A DNA stretch of 64,000 nucleotides from Rhabdophis nuchalis (Eukaryota; Chordata; Lepidosauria; Squamata; Natricidae). Each line of letters begins with the position of its first letter. Positions within the stretch are counted from its first letter, which is position 1. Location of the stretch: assembly GCA_039707465.1 (NCBI GenBank), contig CM077646.1, positions 79,384,715 to 79,448,714 of the forward strand. Direction: 5' to 3'. Made by a program: the position numbers and the translations under genes. Positions 43,366 to 55,891 of the stretch are shown in pieces. Below the pieces are notes generated by a model. That model saw only the letters and a program-made list of their open reading frames with translations. It was not told where the DNA came from and made no database searches.

Positions 43366-43529
43366 TTTTCATCATTCCCGTATTCCTTGAACTGCTTAAG
43401 ATTAATTAGTCAGGAATTAATTCCTGAGTAATCTTAAAGAAGAAAGACAATCTAGGTAAAACAATTCAAGCTTTTTCAGAAAGTAGAATCAGATTTGTAT
43501 GTTGCCACTGAATAGTACATTCTTTATAT

Positions 43530-43690
<161 letters not shown>

Positions 43691-44195
43691 TTTTAGTCAA
43701 ATATAAACACAAAAAAAGAATCATCCTTCATTACATCTTGTAGAAAGCATGTCAATTGGTTGCAGATAGCTTTCGTACATTATTACACCCATTACTTATA
43801 GTTCATATTAGATTGTATATTTTAAATCAAAAATCTTTATGTATTTTGCCATCAATATACCACTATTCTAATTTGACTACAATTATTTAAACATCCTTTT
43901 GCCTAAAATAATTCATACATAGAAACACAACCACATATTGGCATTCATTAGCTATTTCAAAAGTTCTCCAATAACATTACCAACTTGCTGTTTAGAGTTT
44001 GTATCCAAATTTATTTTACCAAAAACCATTGCATATATGTATTATTAAACAATATCCATTATCATTTCATTATTTTTGTTATAGTTACTTGTTAAAAAGA
44101 AATCGTTTACTATTTATATCCAACTTCCACTTATCAAACCCAATAACAGACACCTTTATAGCGAGTTCTAAATAAGAAATTAATTAATAAAATTT
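43691..44195. other. Intergenic, nothing recognised
   Basis: AT-rich. Confidence 0.5.
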
Positions 44196-44199
44196 CTAG

Positions 44200-44700
44200 A
44201 TCTTTTCCCCAATTGAACGTTTCGACAAGATCTCACTTGCCATCTTCAGGCTTCGGTCTGTGGCTGCATAGATGCCTCCCTTCCTTAAATCTTGGGGGGT
44301 GGAGGGGTGGAGTTCTGACTCTGTTGCTGTGAGTGGGTTGATTGGCTGTGCAGCTGCATCATGAATGGTAGATTGATGCTGATTGGTCCTATCTGTGTGT
44401 TTCTCCACAGATAGGACCAATCAGCAACAATCTACCAATCTTGATGCAGCTGCACAGCCAATCAACCCACTCACAGCAACAGAGTCAGCACTCTACCACC
44501 ACCACCCGCCCACCAAGATTTAAGTAAGGGCAGCATCTACGCAGCCACAGACCGAAGTCTGAAGAAGGCAAGTGAGATCCTGCCAAATCGTTCAATCTCA
44601 TTCTTACATGGGAAAACACCCATATACAACAAGACCAGCATACCTACATCCGTGAAAATCTACGAATATATACATATATTTGTAGATTTTCAAATATATA
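44200..44700. mobile_element. Foldback element B2 (family B, about 190-bp arms)
   Basis: Imperfect inverted repeat, arms about 44205-44397 and 44406-44600, with an 8-nt spacer. The left arm holds the reversed 'gaagatggcaagtgagatct' and 'gtcgaaacgtt'. The right arm has CTGAAGA and a mutated CAAAT in place of GAAAC. The right side continues to 'ccgtgaaaatctacgaa', the family end. It carries an extra roughly 150-bp segment per arm not seen in B1 or B5. Confidence 0.7.
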
Positions 44701-44897
44701 TATATTTGAAGTATATCCATTGTCATAAGTGAATATATATCATCTGTGAAGGAGATCATAAATTGGGGCAAACTCTTTTAACACTACATGATTTAAGAAT
44801 GGAGAAATCTTAACAATAATATCAGCAGAAAACAGAGCTTGTCCAGAGGATGTTTGAAGGCTATGCCAGATATCTGGGATAGATGTTCTTGTATTTT

Positions 44898-44984
44898 TGA
44901 CCAGCAGGCCACGCCCACCCCAAATGGGAGAAACATCGTGAAATGTCAAGTGACAGTAATGTGACATGGTGAATTTGACCCCTG
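44898..44984. mobile_element. hAT MITE right-end fragment
   Basis: 'caggccacgcccacccc', 'gtgacatggtgaatttgacc' and 'cctgtgg' match the right half of the 39944-40076 element. Confidence 0.6.
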
Positions 44985-45179
44985 TGGACTAGAGACTTTT
45001 TTTTTATATTGGTAATCTCTCAATGTCTCTCTCTTTTATGTTTTAAGCTGACGAGAGTCTGCACACAACTATAATAAATAAATATTTGCCACTGAAACTA
45101 TAAACACATATTATTTTGCCATAATAAATTAGCATGGTGTCATGATAATAAAAATGTTTGAATACAACAGACTTTTATC

Positions 45180-46190
45180 AACTAGTTCTCTGTAAACTTT
45201 TGACTCCAAAGAAACATTTGGCATTCTGCTGTCTTCCGACTAAAGCATTTTCTACCTTGGCTGATGATTTTTTTAATGTTATTGTAACAACAAGGTCTTT
45301 ATTCCTTAAGCAAAGTTAGGCATGAAAGGGTTTCTCCCCCCCCCCCCCATGGTTTTTAAAAACATCTCGACCTGCTGAATGACAATGATGAGAGCAGTAA
45401 TAAATCTGTCATAAAAAAGCATGCAAAGCAAAAAAAATTTTTTTGTTTAAAAGTCATGGTTAACTAGCAATGAAAAAGAGCTTATGGACTGTATTACTGC
45501 GGGAATGGCAGTTCTTTTCTTTCTTTTTTCCTGTTTGTTCAAATGGATATCCTCAGGCATGTCACCTCTGACTGGAAGCCAAAATCGTTCGCTTGAAAAC
45601 TGTTTATGGGAAGGCTTATTATGCCTGAAATGAAAAGAAAGGATGATAATAAAGCTTTTACCTTTTCACCTTACCTGAGAGTGGAAATACAGTTGGAGGA
45701 AACGACAAGCAATTTAGTCCAAGGGCCCAGCCCTCTCTGCACCCTGTTTGAGGAACTTCACGATTAAACACACAGCCGTAATGTGATTTAGAAAACACCT
45801 ACAAGTACACACCTCGGCTCAACAGACCATGCAAAATGTTGGCTTTGGCACATTCCTAGAAGTTCTAGCAAACAAGGCACCAGTAGACCATTCCCGGCCC
45901 TCATTCTGAAAACATCAATTTATTAGACTTAAATGCTGATGTGTTACCAACAGATGCATCCAGGGAAACATTTCTATTTTGAGCTGAAATTTAAATCTTG
46001 GGTGAAAGATAAGCCTCTTGTCAGATATTAAATCCTGACTGTTTTTCCCTCCCTTACTATATTATAAACAATTATTTCTCATTTAAAAGCAAGACAATTC
46101 ATAAGCTCTTAAAAGTTTCCTGTTTGTCTTGTTCACAACATTTATCATAATAATGAAATATCCTGAGTTCATTGTAATTCATTATCTTTC
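45180..46190. other. Candidate conserved non-coding element
   Basis: Apart from a C run (45338-45348) it is repeat-free, with long mixed-composition words such as 'ggatatcctcaggcatgtca', 'ccaaaatcgttcgcttgaaa' and 'caagcaatttagtccaagg'. It is non-coding. Confidence 0.33.
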
Positions 46191-46337
46191 TTTCTCCCTG
46201 TGCCCCCAATCCCACTGTAGGAAACAAAGAAAAATATTCAACCGACTATAGTGAATCATTCAGACTTGGCAATAGGATATTCTTATAGTAATTTATTTGT
46301 GAGAAGAAGGAAGAGTCTCACTAGCTATTCTCTAGAA

Positions 46338-46534
46338 CAGAGGTCTCATTCTCGCAGCCCGCAGGCCAATTGCGGCCTGCAGGACGGTATCTTGTGGCCC
46401 CCACCGTGATATGAAAGTATAATATTAGTATTAATATTAGTATTAATATTAATATAAGGAATCCCTTATGTGGCCCAGCCTCACCCAGCCTCTGCCTCCA
46501 GCGGCCCCCAGTTAAATTGAGTTTGAGACCCCTG
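46338..46534. mobile_element. hAT-type MITE (first of a tandem pair), TSD CTCTAGAA
   Basis: Left end CAGAGGTCTCATTCTCGC, right end GAGTTTGAGACCCCTG. Flanked by CTCTAGAA at 46330-46337 and 46535-46542. The interior has a short (TTAATATTAG)-type run. Confidence 0.88.
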
Positions 46535-46542
46535 CTCTAGAA

Positions 46543-46867
46543 CAAGGGTATCAAACTAAAGGCCCGAAAGCCAGATCCATCCCAGGGTAGTGGTGCTTAG
46601 ATCTGACCCACAGGGTGTCCTGGCAACAGTGGTGCCTCTGCCAGCGAGACTGGAGCTCAGGAGGGTTGTGGACAGCCCTCCCGAGGGTTGCAGGAGGCTT
46701 TCACAGCTGGAAACGGAGCTTGGGAGCCCATTTTTGCTGGCAGAGGACTCGGGCCGCCACAGGTGGCCCCAACAGTAGCAATTTTGAGCTGGCCAAACCC
46801 CTCTTCCCCCATGCGGTCAAACACAACTCTGATGAAGCCCTCAATGAAATTGAGTTTGACACCCCTG
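46543..46867. mobile_element. hAT-type MITE (second of a tandem pair), TSD CTCTAGAA
   Basis: Left end CAAGGGTATCAAACT, right end TTGAGTTTGACACCCCTG. It shares the middle CTCTAGAA (46535-46542) with its neighbour and has a third copy at 46868-46875. Confidence 0.9.
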
Positions 46868-46875
46868 CTCTAGAA

Positions 46876-47660
46876 TAACAGCACCATAGAGTGACCTTCT
46901 ATAGGTTGAGTGTTGTAGTAAGTTTACCATGCCAAGTAGTAGAAAAATGGACATGGATAGAATATTTTTGGGAGGTGGAATCCAGAACTTGAAGCAGTGA
47001 AATGAGTGCCTTTGGCATCTGTTTATGGCTGCTTAAGACAGTGGTTTTCCTTACAATCTCCCAGTGCTAAAAAGATTCCCTTTAAAAAGATATCCACTCT
47101 GTGGGAATGAACTGTGAGACTACCAAAGGGCTGTTGCTGAGTTCATAGACCTTAGGGATTGCCCTGAGTCCAGTCCTCTACTCAAAGAGGACTGGACTCT
47201 ACTCTTTGGTTCAAAGATCCAAATTGAAGCATCCCTGACATGGCTGCCAATGGCTAGGTTTTAAATGAAACCCACATAGCAAAGCTGGGGTAGTGTGAGG
47301 GATGTGGTTTGCATATGATGCAGGTTGCCACACAAATCAACATTGAAACCTGGAGTAGATCAATAGCTGTTTGGGGCAAAAAGGTACGCAGACTTCATTG
47401 CTGGTCGAAGACTTTCTCTGTTAGAGTATAACTTTTAAAAAATTGTCACGTTTCAAAAATTCTTTTACTTCCAATTCTTTGTTGCAATTTTGGAGAGTTG
47501 ATTTTTTATAAAAAGCAAACACACAAAATAACATTAGTTTTTAAGTCTAATGTGAGTTTAACTCACCTATTTTTCTTTTCTTTTTCTAGGAAATATGAAA
47601 AAATATTAGGTTTCTGCCACAGAACTTCCCTTTTTCCCAGTTTGCAAAAAAAACCAAAAA
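46876..47660. other. Intergenic with a small perfect hairpin
   Basis: GAGTCCAGTCCTCT at 47166-47179 is exactly complementary to 47185-47198 across a 5-nt loop. Otherwise nothing is recognised. Confidence 0.7.
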
Positions 47661-47674
47661 ACCATGCTCTAAAA

Positions 47675-48217
47675 TAGGGGTGTCAAACTCAATTTCATTG
47701 AGAGCCGCATCAGGGTTGTGTTTGACCTTGGGGGACTGGGGTGGGTGTGGCCAAAGTGGGCGAGGCCATCTTGACATCACTCATGTCAGGGGTGCCTGTG
47801 GTGACCCGAGCACTCTACCAATGGGCTCCTGAGCTCTGTTTTCAGCTGCAATGGACTTCTGCAACCCTCTGCTAGCAAAAATGGAGTTTGGAACTGCTGC
47901 CCAAAGCTCTCAGGAGCTCTGTTTTCAGAGGCTGCCTCCTGCGATGGCCTCCTGCATTTTTCTGCCAGCAAAAATGGAGCTTGGAAGGGACATCTGCAGC
48001 CCGCATAAGCTCCATTTTTGGCTGCAATAGCCTCCTGAAACCCTCTGCCAATGAAAATGGAGCTCAGAAGGGCCACACACAGCTCTCCCAACCTCCATTT
48101 TTCACTGGCAGAGGCACCGGAGCCAGTTCTTTGTTGTTTCCAGGCCAGCCCCATGAGCCAGGTCTAAGCATCCCATGGGTTGGATCCAGTCGTCAGGCCT
48201 TGAGTTTGACACCCCTG
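47675..48217. mobile_element. hAT-type element, long form, TSD CTCTAAAA
   Basis: Left end AGGGGTGTCAAACTCAATTT, right end CCTTGAGTTTGACACCCCTG. CTCTAAAA lies at 47667-47674 and 48218-48225. The interior has several diverged repeats of 'agctccatttttg', about 60-80 bp apart. Confidence 0.9.
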
Positions 48218-48225
48218 CTCTAAAA

Positions 48226-49060
48226 CATTAAAGACTCAGAATCTTTACCTCAGCTTCTCTAAGTCCATGTCAATGTAGATATTAAGGATTTGAGGTGATG
48301 TATTCAAATAAAAATGCTGTAGCAAAATTTCTAAATATGCAGATTGTGATATATTTTCTATCACAATTTATATGACAACAGATGTGCTATATCTAGCAAA
48401 TACACTTTGGTGTCCCAATTGGAGTTGGTGTTACAAGTCCTCTAGCTGAACTACCATGGATAATTTGTTATCTTAATATAAAGCAACTCAGAGTTTTTAA
48501 AGCAATATGTGGATCTTCCCTAATTTACTGCCTTTCTAAATGGATACTTCATTAGTCTGGCTTAAAGCTGTTCCAAGAATTATATCAATCTGTCTAAAAC
48601 TAGTTAAAGCTAACAACCTGTACAGCAAATCACACATAAATTAGTACTGTACTTTATTTTGTCAGTCCTGAATCTACTCCTAAGAATTTTTCTTAAGTGA
48701 ACCAAAATTAGAAGACTTAAAATACAAAATTCTTATAATATTTATAAAAGAGAATTTTATACACATGTAACTAAAAATAATTGGGACCTCCTGAGACTTT
48801 AGTTTTGAATTAGCCCATTTCATTTTTCCAGATATCCAGATATGTGCAATATTTTAACTACGTTTTAATATATGTTTTAAATTTTTGGTGGGTTCTTTTG
48901 TACTTCCTGTTGCTGTTTTGTGGCTGTTAATTGTAGTTTCTAAGCTGATATTACAAACGATATCAGCATTTTCTTAAATTAATTGATATAAATATTTAAT
49001 ATCAAATTGAGATAATTCCATTCTTCTCCATTGAGTTAAAATACGTGGGATTTAGTTTTT
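48226..49060. other. Intergenic, nothing recognised
   Basis: AT-rich. A (GT)n tract follows at about 49070-49094. Confidence 0.55.
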
Positions 49061-49260
49061 GAAAAGGTGGTGTGTGTGTGTGTGTGTGTGTGTGTAATTG
49101 TGAGGAAGTCATTGCAATCTGTTCAGTAGGGAGCAAATGGAAATCTGTAACTTTAACCACTTTATTTGCAATTCTCCGATTGATTTAAAAAATGCTCTGC
49201 ATTTGAAAGAAAAAGAAATTCCAGTTATAGAAAGAGATACTAAGAGTAATCACATCTGTA

Positions 49261-49430
49261 TCTTCTTCTTCTTCTTCTTCTTCTTCTTCTTCTTCTTCTT
49301 CTTCTTCTTCTTCTTCTTCTTCTTCTTCTTCTTCTTCTTCTTCTTCCTCCTCCTCCTCCTTCTCCTCCTCCTCTTCCTCCTCTTCCTCCTCTTCCTCTTC
49401 CTCTCATCTCCTCCTCCTCCTCCTCCCATC
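49261..49430. repeat. (TTC)n then (TCC)n pyrimidine tract
   Basis: About 85 bp of pure TTC (GAA on the other strand), then about 85 bp of mixed TCC/TTCC. The long poly-Phe and poly-Lys frames are artefacts. GAA/TTC tracts of this kind can form triplex DNA. Confidence 0.96.
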
Positions 49431-50059
49431 ATTCTTGTCAGTAGAAGATTTTAGAAAAGATCAATCCTCATCAGAAAATCAATTCTATATGAGAGAACAT
49501 ATGGATGGAACTTATCCTGTTGCCATAGGATTGTATCATCTTTTCTTCCAGAGGAATTCAGCAGAATATAATTGTAACCACTTATTATTTTGGGAGCAGG
49601 CTCCAATTCTGGATAATCACCACCATCTTTAATTCTTTGCCATTTGTGTTGAAATGGATAGAAAGATTGCACAGAACTATTCTACATGTTAGGAAGAGAG
49701 ACCACTTTTTCTATATGTTAATAGAAATAATGGTCTAAAAGGAAGATATTAGCAAGCAAGCAAGCAATTTTCACACTGGCTCCCTAATAGCCTGACCAAT
49801 GGTTTGGGAAGATCAATTCATTTATGAGGAAAAGATAAGAAAAGTCTTCTTCTAGCATTAAAAAAACCTCCTTTATTGGATTGAATTTGAGACATTCCAA
49901 ACTAAATGTAATTGGGATTATTTACAAACCCTTTTGCCAATTGATACAGTCATGAGAGAATTCACGTTTCTCTTATTTCTATACGAGCTTCAACTGGGAT
50001 AGATGCAAACAATTTGGGCTATGGATGTGGAATGAAATCAAATTTACTGTGGTCTAGAA

Positions 50060-50503
50060 CAGGGGTCCCCAACCCCCGGGCCCTGGACCGGTGCCAGTCC
50101 ATGGCTTGATAGTAACCGGGCCGGAGTGAGCGGCAGAGGGAGTAGCACAACTCTTAGGAAAGTGTAGCAAATGTTCAGCTATCCTGGCGGCTGGCTGGGG
50201 TGCTCCCCTGGGGCAGGACGGGGGCACCACCTGGCCTTGCGCGGGGGGAAGGGGCTGCCAAGCCCTCCTGCCCGGAATGCAGCCATCCTTCCCTGCCCCA
50301 GCCGAGGATCCTCAGCTGCGCACAAGGCGCCCTCCCTGGGTTGCGTTCCCATGAGACGCGGCTTCCCGCCTCGGGTTCCACATGACCACCGAATATGTGT
50401 GTGGACCAAATGTCTCGACTCACCCGCTGGAGGCTCCCACTGGTCCGTGGAATTTTTTTTACATGAAACCGGTCCCTGGTGCCAAAAAGGTTGGGGACCT
50501 CTG
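50060..50503. mobile_element. hAT-type element, GGGGTCCCCAACC family, TSD GTCTAGAA
   Basis: Left end CAGGGGTCCCCAACCCCC, right end GGTTGGGGACCTCTG. GTCTAGAA lies at 50052-50059 and 50504-50511. The interior is GC-rich with many CpGs. Several frames of 60-112 codons here overlap on both strands and are not genes. Confidence 0.9.
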
Positions 50504-50511
50504 GTCTAGAA

Positions 50512-51185
50512 AATTGTAATTCTGCTTTGTTTGGGGTGCAGGTTTGTCTGAAACCTTAAACAGATCAAATTTGGAATAAAAAAAACTAACTTGGAAATCT
50601 TGCATGTAAATCTATGAAGCTGCCTTTCCTAGGAACATAGGAAGTAGCCTACATTTGAACAAGTTAAGAGGATTGGCCTAATTCATATTTGCTACCTTGT
50701 CTGGGAATGTCTCACTTTGCCAGAAAATAGTAATGGCTGAACCTGAAGGGGCTCTACTATTAAGAGAAAGTTCTTTACTCAATGACAGCAAATGACTGCC
50801 TCTTGGTGTCCAAATATATAATTCACACAAAAGGGAAGGTGCAGTTATTGTTCCCGGTGCCCCTAACGAATTATTTGTATTTGTAGATCAGCTACCCTAA
50901 AGCAACTTATTTCAGCCACACGGGCCGTAAATAAATAAATAAATCCTACTTTCAAGACAGGTTATGGCTGTAATGGAGAAAACGTCTGGCATATCCATGG
51001 TGGAAAAAATGCATTTAGGAAAATGGTCCTGCAATGCACAATGTTTGGAAATGTGAGTCCAACTGATCTGGTAGGTTTTTAAAAGTCTGTGCTTAGACTT
51101 TTATTATTTAAAAGGTTTTATAAATATGTTCTAAATAGACCATAGAATTAGTCTAGCAATTTTAGGGGTTGGAAATTACTCAGCC
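50512..51185. other. Intergenic, nothing recognised
   Basis: AT-rich with a short (AAAT)n at 50927-50945. Confidence 0.5.
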
Positions 51186-51189
51186 ATTT

Positions 51190-51890
51190 GGTTCTTATTT
51201 TATGAAATGAACAAGCATTTGAACACTCATTTGATATGCTTGTTGATGCATCACGAAAAGGAGATATGCTTTGAATTCTCCTTAAAAACCCCATGTAAAC
51301 ATACAGCTTATGGATAATTGCAACAAAATACCATCTCCTTAGAAAGTGCTTTCACATGCAATTTCCTCTTTGACTACTGCATGTAAACATAGTTATTGAA
51401 TTTGGGGAAACTTGTGGGCTTTAAGTGGTGCAACTGGGATCAATATCTTAACAAATGCAAATTATATTTTACAGCGTCCTTGCTCTGGAGCAAAATACCT
51501 GCCTCATAAAAGGAACAGAAAAAAATAACAGGTACATTTCATCAAGCAGAAGAAATTAATCTGGATAACGATTCAGTTCCCCAATTTGGTTATTCCATCC
51601 TTCTGAAGCTTTCGGTCTGGGCATTACTTGCAAGGGGGTGGGGGGCGCTGAACAATCTGCTGCCGTCCGGTTGTTTTTGAATGTAATTCTTACAAACCCA
51701 CATTTGTTGGGCTCATAGGAGCTGTATGCTAAAACATTTGTGGGTTTTACCCCTGTACTCCTTTCAATGAGCAAATCAGAATTTCATTTTGACATCGGTC
51801 ACCTCTGCCTGGAATTGCTGGAGTTTGAATTTGCTTTTTTGGGGATACAAAGCATGTGTTATATTACAGTTCAACTAATTCCTTTTCTCA
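51190..51890. other. Candidate conserved non-coding element
   Basis: Repeat-free stretch with words such as 'gggttttacccctgtactcc', 'tgacatcggtcacctctgcc' and 'gtaaacatacagcttatgg'. A weak call. Confidence 0.25.
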
Positions 51891-53455
51891 TTAACATGGC
51901 ATAGATTTTAGTCACTGGGAAATGCAGCTGTGTACCACTGACCTGGACCAAAATCAGATTCATACTGATCACATATTTTGCCCCAGGGAGAGGGAGAGTT
52001 AGACACACACAGAGAGAAAGTAGACATGAAGGCAGTGATTTGCAGCAGCTGATCAATTGATAGCAAGAGGATATTTACCTTTTCCTCAGTTATATCTCTG
52101 CTAAAAATAAACATCAGTATTCTATAATGAAAAAACAACTTGTGTGTGAAAACAATCAATTTCATTGTATTTAAGTACAATGACAATAAAGATTATACTT
52201 ACTTATACATGCTGACATGTGTATGCCCAAATACATACAGATGGACTAAAATACCTTGGACATATCACAGAGATTTTATTGGGGATATCTTTTACAGAAG
52301 GGAGGGAGGGAGAGATGGAAGAAGGAAGAAAGGAAGAAAGGAAGGCTACATCAGAATAAAAATGTGTTAAATGCAGCAGTTGCTTATAAGAGATGTATGG
52401 TGGAGATTCCAACCATCCTGAAAGAAAGAGTATATTGCTATTATTGCCATTACACAATAATTTATCTTCTTCCTTCTCCAAGTCATTAGCAGATAGATAA
52501 CAAATTCTATCATCTTATTACATTTTTAAGGACAGCTGCATATTATTTTTGTCATCGTGACAATTACTTTGTAAAGGAAATCTAATAATATTACCAATAT
52601 GGAGGAGACTAAAAATACTGCTGAATTCAATTCAGCATTACTAGAACAATGTAACAAGACTCCAAATTTAGTCTTCCAAATTTGTATATACAGAACTGTC
52701 CATTTTTGTGTAAATATGACAAATTCCATTTTACTTTACTTTTCTTCTTTCAAAGAGACTGTGTGGCATTTTTGCTTTCTTATGTTCAATATTTCTTGGA
52801 ATATCTTCAAGGAATCCCCAAGTTATTACCTCAAGCCTATTCTAAACACTCAAGGAACAAGGTCCTTTTTTTCAAACATATTACACATTTTGAAATTTAC
52901 TTCTTTTTTATTTGCCCCTCCTCTTCCCTCTTCAAGTGACTTTTGTGGGCAAACAAAACTCACCGATGTATACTAGTAGGATGTACCTGATTTAATTTTA
53001 CCTTTTCAAGATGACTAGGTTCCATTAGTCTTCCAAGGAAGTTCCATGCAGAACGCGTTGCAATTCTTTCAGTTTTGTAATAAAGACATTAAAACACTCA
53101 TACCTTTAATGTAGAGGAATCTTGTTGCAACAAGATGGGTGGCAAACCGATTTAATGAGAGTAAGTTGGATATAGGACTTTTTTATTTTGCATTTTTACC
53201 AGAAGAATAAGTTCCAGTCCTATTTGCAAAAAAAGATAATATGGTCACCTTATATATATTTCATCATTTCCCAATTGGCTGTATTTCTTTTTGGCATCTA
53301 TTCTTACAGCACCCTTTTTAAATAGATCAAAAAAATCCATATCACACAGAAGGCAACGTTCTACTGCAGGAGAAGACTTCCCATAAGAATCCAATGCAGA
53401 ATTGTTGAACTTTTTTTTTTTGTTTATCTTGGGAGAACCTCTCTCCCTTTCCCTT
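51891..53455. other. Intergenic with a purine tract
   Basis: GGGA/GAAA purine tract at about 52298-52345. 'tttcattgtatttaagtaca' and 'atgacaataaag' at about 52160-52192 look like a retroelement 3' tail motif. No gene is supported. Confidence 0.5.
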
Positions 53456-53459
53456 TTAG

Positions 53460-53900
53460 GTGACATTTAATTGCAACAATAATATTTGTCGTGTCACAGC
53501 CTGATAATGAGTTCTCTCATTTCTTTCAGGTAATTACATATTAGTGGAAACAAACAAACAAACAAAAAGATGTAATGTCCCATTCCCTCCCCCTCCCCAC
53601 CCCGCCCCAAGGTCATTCAGGGCATAAAACGAAAGGAAATAGGCATTTTAGGTAACTGTGGGCATGGTTTTTATTTTCACTAATTTTCAGATTACCTTCA
53701 ATGAGGTCTCCTCAGAGTCCAAGCGTCTTGATGTGAAAAAGATACATGCTCTAAATCATTAGAGATCATTCACTAACATGTGTCACCTTTTAGGGCAATT
53801 AAACCTGACCTTGGGGGTTACCTAGCTGAACACTCTCTGACCTGGGGCACTTCCTCTGAATATGAATAAAGCTGTAATACAAATACAGTCAGGAAAACCA
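53460..53900. other. Candidate conserved non-coding element
   Basis: 'tttcaggtaattacatatta', 'catggtttttattttcacta' and 'cagattaccttcaatgaggt' have the texture of ancient non-coding constraint, with TAATTA and TTTTATT Hox/CDX-like words. Not coding. Confidence 0.3.
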
Positions 53901-55440
53901 GCGTCCCAGCTCCTGGCACAGAGATTAGATGGTTAAATGGATCTGAAAGGTTGAAGTACGGCTCATATGGCCCTGGAATACGTAGGTTATTGATTAAGAA
54001 CATTCTCAGTTGGGATTAACCTGGATTGTTGTTGTTTTTTAAAGATGACATCTGGAGTCTACTCTTTCAAAAACCCCTTGATATGCAACCCTGTTAACCC
54101 TAGGCTCAAAATAAAAGAGAGAATTGAACCTGGACCAAATTTCATCATCACTTTTATGCCAGAAAAGTTTATATTCATATTTTTGTCAGTTTCTGATATA
54201 TATTAAGCCAAGCCCTTATATTTCCATCACAATTTCTCTCTAGGCAGACCCACATATTCCTCTTCAGCTATTTCTTTGCACTCACAAGTTTTAGGTAGTT
54301 TTTCCTGAGGTTTAAATGGATAGCACCTGTGCACCAGATTTATAGCCTTTTGATCTCCATGTATTTATTAGACAATTTGCTGCCATGTGTCCTGTGGATG
54401 AAAAATCTCCTCAGACACTCAGGCTCAGGAAACCTTTCCAACTTGCTATCATGGTTTCAGCTTCTTGATCTGGCAGCGTAAATAAAAGTTCACTATTTAA
54501 AAAGAAGAAGATAACGGAAGCTAGAAAAAGGAAGCCAGGACCCTGCAATTATATAACTAAATATAAAACAATAATAATTACCAGGATTGGTTAAAATAAT
54601 GGAACAACTTTCCCTATCTGATATTGTCCAGATGTGTTGGATTTGCAGCTATCAGAAGCCAACTAGCACGGGGAATGTCTATGATGGTTGGGTATTCTGG
54701 GAGTTGTAGTCAACCACATCTGGAAGCCTGCATAACATTAGAAAACCATTATATACTGGTTGCAACAAACAACAACATTTACCTGCAAGATGAATGGTTC
54801 ATTTATGTTTTCCAGCTATGGTTAATACTTAACAGTCCAGAGAAAGGCCCCAATAAGCTTACTTCACTCTTCATGCAAGCTTTAAAGGAAGGGGAAGTAA
54901 GAACACATGGAATTCTTTAGCATGGCAGTGTGTCTTATCTTAATAGACGCTGCCCAGAAATCTTATCCCCTCAGGGACCTTCTTGGGAAAGCCTGGGTCC
55001 CACCTGTTCCCTAAAAATGGTGTTCTGGGAAAACATTCATGGATTACTAATAGCGGGCAATTTGCAACTGCTTTTTTCTTGGGACATATGGGAAACAACC
55101 ATCTAGCTGTGTTTGTCTGGAAATAAAAGGCTCCCCAGATCCAAAAGGCAACAAAGGTCCAACAAACTGACAGATGGATTTTGTTTAGTAGGGCAATCAC
55201 TGCCATGCATGAGGTACTCAGTCATCTAGTAACAGATAAAATTACAGCCTGATTTAGAACGATTTCTTGCATAGTGACATAATTCTATGTGGCCCACTAC
55301 AATTCATCCATAGAGCATATGTATGTTCTGCTGCTCACAATTTGCACAGACTTTGGACTATATTTTATATGTCAGTTATTTATATCTGACAGCAGAAATA
55401 ACTTTAAAGGATCTAAAGTTTGTGAACATAATATTTATAA
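53901..55440. other. Intergenic, nothing firmly recognised
   Basis: 'gtattctgggagttgtagtc' near 54690 is reminiscent of the palindromic MITE centre but lacks ends. Confidence 0.5.
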
Positions 55441-55479
55441 ATAAATAACATGAAGGAACAGGCCATTTATTGAACAATG

Positions 55480-55800
55480 CTTTTATTAAATATAGCATAA
55501 CTGGCAATATACATAGAACGAGGTGTACAACAAGATGATATAATATCACCTATCCTTTTCTCAGCCTGCCTTGAAAAAGCATTTGTCAAACTACATTGTG
55601 TAGAAGATGGGGAGGGGGGGGGAATGGCACCTGGTTAAACCACTTAAGATTTGTAGATGATGTTATTCTCTTCTCAAAAGACCCAAAAGAACTACAAAGA
55701 CAAATACAAGAGCTGCACAAAGCAGGAGAACCATTTAGCTTAAAAATAAACCTGATAAAGAGCCAGGTTATGTTTAATAAATTCACCAAAAGAATGAATA
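55480..55800 (+). pseudogene. RTE-clade LINE reverse transcriptase fragment, part 1
   Basis: The frame reads ERGVQQDDIISPILFSACLE, the RT motif B region. After a short shifted stretch it reads NHLRFVDDVILFSKDPKELQ, where motif C is VDD in place of ADD. 'LKINLIKSQVMFNKF' follows. This organisation is RTE-type and distinct from the L2 copies. Broken by foldback element B3 and other repeats. Confidence 0.75.
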
Positions 55801-55816
55801 CACACACACATTTGTT

Positions 55817-55891
55817 TTCGTAGATTTTCACGGGTGTAGGTATGCTGGTCTTGTTGTATTAGGAAAACACCCGAATACAATAAGACCAGCA

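Noticed and set aside
49137..49454. Frame with a long Phe/Leu run and its Lys/Arg minus-strand mirror
   Set aside because: Pure TTC/TCC repeat translation.
50171..50509. 112-codon plus-strand frame and minus-strand companions
   Set aside because: Inside the GC-rich hAT element 50060-50503; no family resemblance.
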